Below, piece by piece: positions 23,875-26,297 of a stretch of DNA of 26,297 nucleotides. Position 1 is the stretch's first letter. Every line of letters begins with the position of its first letter. A program made the translations under genes and the position numbers. Origin of the DNA: a virus; the IMG/VR virus record IMGVR_UViG_3300000525_000011, positions 1-26,297 of that record, one strand, 5' to 3'. The notes under the pieces are model-generated. The model was not told where the DNA came from and made no database searches. It saw only the letters and a program-made list of their open reading frames with translations.

Positions 23875-25752
23875 TTAATTTGTTATTACTCTACCTTGTA
23901 TATCGATGGTAGGGAATTTTACTTCAAATACACTTGGATCTAAGGATGGATATAAAACTTCGTTTATAGTTGCACCTTTAATATCGTATGAAAATTCCGA
24001 ATAATTACTTTCAATTCCGGATTTGTTGATTAATTCTAATTTTTTAACGGTTTGGACACCCTCTATATTATCAATTATATTACGAACATTATTTAATAAT
24101 ATTGGTTGGTTTAATTGCCATTTATCTATATCAAAGTATATAGTTAAAGCATTAATTATATTATTTAATATTACTCTATTATTAAAATTAGGCATGATTA
24201 TAACATCAAAATTAACCCCAATGTTTATTATAAAGGCATCTTTAATAGTAACAGCATCTGTTATCATCCTATATTCTCCCAAATAATTACTTAAGTTTTT
24301 CTTTAATGCGGGGTCTGCTATGGTTAATTTATTATTACTATCTCTTGATAAAACATATAATGATAAAGCATTAGTGTCAAATGAGCTTTCTGAGTTTAAA
24401 GTATTGGGTGAGATAGAATTATCTTGGGCAATGTATACTTTAGATAAAATACCATATTTTGAAGGTAATGATAAAGCTCTAATGGCATAATCATCCTTAG
24501 TTACAGTTCTTAATTGTGTTGGGTATTGAGCAGCAGCATTTAATCTAATATCTTCATTAGTATCCCCATTCCCTCCCCCTATAGCGGGTTGAGTATTTGT
24601 AAATGCTAAAGAATTTCGTGTTGTTGATTCTAATGTTGGGTCTAGATTATCCCCAAAAAATACCACATTACCCGAAGATAATATTGTTAAGGATTGGGCA
24701 GGTACATTTGAAGTTACACCTCCACCAGTTAAATATTCTACTGTAAGAGTAGTATTTGAAGGAGATAATCCGTAAGTTTTTGTATATAAAAAATTTGAAG
24801 GATCCCAAGCAGTGGTAAGTTTGTTTTGACCATAAGGCAATCCTAAACCTATATTATCAGAATTAGGAGTAATTACTTCATCCGGGTTAGATGAAATGCC
24901 GGGACCAAATTGTAATTCTAAGGTATTATTAGATTTGAATCTTTTTATAAATCTACGTGGTACCTTTTTAATTTTTAAAAGATATGGAGTAGTTTCATTG
25001 TACTGATATAATTCAGGGTTATTTTGTGCTATGTTGGTGGTAGGATCAAAAATGGTTTCTTGTGCCAAATAAGGTACTTCATACCATCTATTCCCATCAC
25101 TATCTGTTACTTTGATTATTTCTATTATATTATTATCCTCTATCTTTACAGTAGAAAACCTTTGAGGATTTGTAAAAGTAAAGTTTATTGTTTTTAAATC
25201 TCCGGCTGTAGATTTTGTTCTTTTTTTAAGTAAATAAAAATTTGGTTGGTTGTTTGAATCTAAAGAATATACAGAAATGTCTGTAGGGTCTGCACTACTT
25301 GATACTGTAAAATCTATTTTATTTTCTACATAAAAGAAAATGGATGTATTATTAGAAGATTGAATTTGTGATCCTTCCTCAACTATCAGGGCATAATTAA
25401 AATCTGGAGATACTAACCCACCCTCAATAGTGGAAGGTATTGTTTGGTAAACATCTAGATTGGTAGATGCTGCATTAGTTACTTGAGGGAAATATCCTGA
25501 ATTATATGCTAGTGAAAGCAAACTATTCCTCTGTTTGGCAAATTGTAAGAAATTTTCTTGTATTTGGTTATCAGTATAAAATGATAATACATCACCAACA
25601 TAAGAAGCCATTTCTATAAGCATAAGACCAGCAGAGGTTTCTGAAAAGTCATTATAAGTATTTGGGTAATATATTTCAGCAAATTCTAAAAGTTTTTGCT
25701 TAAATCCATCAAAATCTTTATTTATATATTGTATTTGTTTAGACTCCGCCAT
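23875..25752 (-). CDS. 6: Baseplate wedge protein, gp6-like (baseplate J family)
   Basis: This 625-residue protein is the gp6/P2 gpJ-type baseplate wedge subunit that forms the ring connecting wedges in contractile tails. The N-terminal signature at about residues 38-87 has the pattern ETSAGLMLIEMASYVGD followed by LSFYTDNQIQENFLQFAKQR and LAYNSGY. This is the classic gp6/J region in which a helical segment precedes the beta domains. The central and C-terminal parts are beta-rich, and near residues 395-430 is the region that includes LNAAAQYPTQLRTVTKDDY, typical of the J-like core. The length is close to T4 gp6 (660 residues). It overlaps the gp25-like gene by 14 bases and is followed 6 bases later by the next structural gene. 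Confidence 0.92.
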   Translation of the reverse strand: MAESKQIQYINKDFDGFKQKLLEFAEIYYPNTYNDFSETSAGLMLIEMASYVGDVLSFYTDNQIQENFLQFAKQRNSLLSLAYNSGYFPQVTNAASTNLDVYQTIPSTIEGGLVSPDFNYALIVEEGSQIQSSNNTSIFFYVENKIDFTVSSSADPTDISVYSLDSNNQPNFYLLKKRTKSTAGDLKTINFTFTNPQRFSTVKIEDNNIIEIIKVTDSDGNRWYEVPYLAQETIFDPTTNIAQNNPELYQYNETTPYLLKIKKVPRRFIKRFKSNNTLELQFGPGISSNPDEVITPNSDNIGLGLPYGQNKLTTAWDPSNFLYTKTYGLSPSNTTLTVEYLTGGGVTSNVPAQSLTILSSGNVVFFGDNLDPTLESTTRNSLAFTNTQPAIGGGNGDTNEDIRLNAAAQYPTQLRTVTKDDYAIRALSLPSKYGILSKVYIAQDNSISPNTLNSESSFDTNALSLYVLSRDSNNKLTIADPALKKNLSNYLGEYRMITDAVTIKDAFIINIGVNFDVIIMPNFNNRVILNNIINALTIYFDIDKWQLNQPILLNNVRNIIDNIEGVQTVKKLELINKSGIESNYSEFSYDIKGATINEVLYPSLDPSVFEVKFPTIDIQGRVITN

Positions 25753-26158
25753 TATTGAGGTTTATTTGAAGTTCATCTTCAATATTTGTGTTAATTATAG
25801 AATACTTTATGTATATAGTAATTGATTTTGTTGATGTAGATAAATCTACTACTAAATTATCTATCTTAATTTGAGGAAAATATTGTTCAACACCACCATA
25901 TATTAAATTTTCAATTTGATCAACTCTTTCTTCAGTTATGGGTTCAAATAAAACATCTCTAATCCCTGAACCAAATGTTGGGTTCATTATTCTTTCTCTC
26001 TTACCAGTTAATATAAAGTTTAATAGGTTGGATTTAGTAGCATCTTTAGTACTATAAGTAGTGTTAATACCTGTGGGTCCATTAAAGGGTAAAGATATAC
26101 CTACACCTATACTAGGGTTAAGATCTAAAATATCAACATTTCTTACAATATAAGCCAT
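25739..26158 (-). CDS. 25: Baseplate wedge protein, gp25-like (GPW/gp25 family)
   Basis: This 139-residue protein fits the GPW/gp25 family, a lysozyme-fold-derived subunit of the baseplate wedge in contractile tails. The diagnostic stretch is at residues 53-73: a basic/acidic start (KRERIMNP), then TFGSGIRDVLFEP, matching the family pattern of a conserved Arg/Glu, an FG.G turn and a final F-E-P. The length matches T4 gp25 (about 130 residues). Its 3' end overlaps the start of the gp6-like gene by 14 bases. This is the gp25-gp6 order seen in many T4-like marine phages, where the two proteins pack together in the wedge core. The start ATG overlaps the stop of the upstream gene and has no Shine-Dalgarno sequence. 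Confidence 0.94.
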   Translation of the reverse strand: MAYIVRNVDILDLNPSIGVGISLPFNGPTGINTTYSTKDATKSNLLNFILTGKRERIMNPTFGSGIRDVLFEPITEERVDQIENLIYGGVEQYFPQIKIDNLVVDLSTSTKSITIYIKYSIINTNIEDELQINLNNGGV

Positions 26159-26297
26159 TATATTTTACCTATCTCTTTAAATTTATTCATCATTTTAGAA
26201 AAATCAGGAACAGCATCTATAGATACTTGATTTATGTCGGTTGCACCCTGTTTTCCAGCTAACATTTGATCTACAGAATCTACTACTCTTGTTGGGG
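26158..26297 (-). CDS. C-terminal end of an unknown phage structural gene (partial)
   Basis: An open frame enters from the right edge and gives 45 residues ending in ...MMNKFKEIGKI before a TAA stop. The last A of the stop is also the A of the ATG of the gp25-like gene (TAATG), so the two genes are tightly coupled. The visible part is hydrophilic, with a Lys-rich C-terminal helix, and has no motif I can name. In T4-like phages the gene before the gp25/gp6 pair is often a baseplate hub or gp53-like protein, but that is context only. The frame itself is well supported by the coupling; the function is unknown. Confidence 0.7.
   Translation of the reverse strand, partial: PTRVVDSVDQMLAGKQGATDINQVSIDAVPDFSKMMNKFKEIGKI

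Overview
The window is an AT-rich, gene-dense piece of a tailed-phage genome with T4-like (myovirus-type) baseplate genes. Every supported gene is on the minus strand, so the transcription order runs from position 26297 down to 1. Genes abut or overlap by 1-20 bases and the longest space between genes is 76 bases, so there is no empty stretch of 300 bases. I see no tRNA, rRNA, CRISPR array, integrase or insertion sequence. The host is probably a marine member of the Bacteroidota. This is inferred from SprB-like repeats in a tail protein, high AT content, and start codons that almost all lack a Shine-Dalgarno sequence. Several proteins resemble conserved hypotheticals that I associate with marine T4-like phages.

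Region A (26297-10066) is the baseplate and fibre module. It holds the tail end of an unknown gene, a gp25-like wedge protein, a gp6/J-like wedge protein, a DNRLRE-like beta protein, a small coiled-coil protein and a 1777-residue protein with a P2 gpI-like region and a lectin-like fold. Two medium baseplate/tail proteins follow, then a 1097-residue protein with SprB-like repeats, a 577-residue fibre with a polyproline hinge and cysteine-bounded modules, and a 99-residue protein. The 99-residue protein is a stand-alone copy of the C-terminal domain of the 348-residue tail protein.

Region B (10076-7900) holds nucleic-acid enzymes: a GIY-YIG/Seg-like nuclease, a TOPRIM primase and a PD-(D/E)XK nuclease of the RecB/Cas4 type.

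Region C (7864-1) is the most interesting part. It contains ten genes. Eight of them start with a short hydrophobic/charged leader that ends in (L/I)-x-E, and in six of those the motif sits exactly at residues 10-12. T4 capsid-targeting sequences have this layout: they send internal proteins into the prohead and are then cut by the gp21 protease. The proteins behind these leaders include a zeta-toxin-like P-loop kinase, a HAD 5'-nucleotidase-like phosphatase, and a four-domain protein (nucleotidyltransferase, zinc ribbon, conserved phage module, HExxH metallopeptidase). Further (L/I)-x-E sites, often followed by Ala or Ser, sit between domains. My hypothesis is that Region C encodes a set of virion-packaged, protease-processed proteins, possibly injected at infection, and that at least one is a polyprotein. 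No prohead protease, portal or major capsid gene is in the window, so the decisive partner must be sought outside it.
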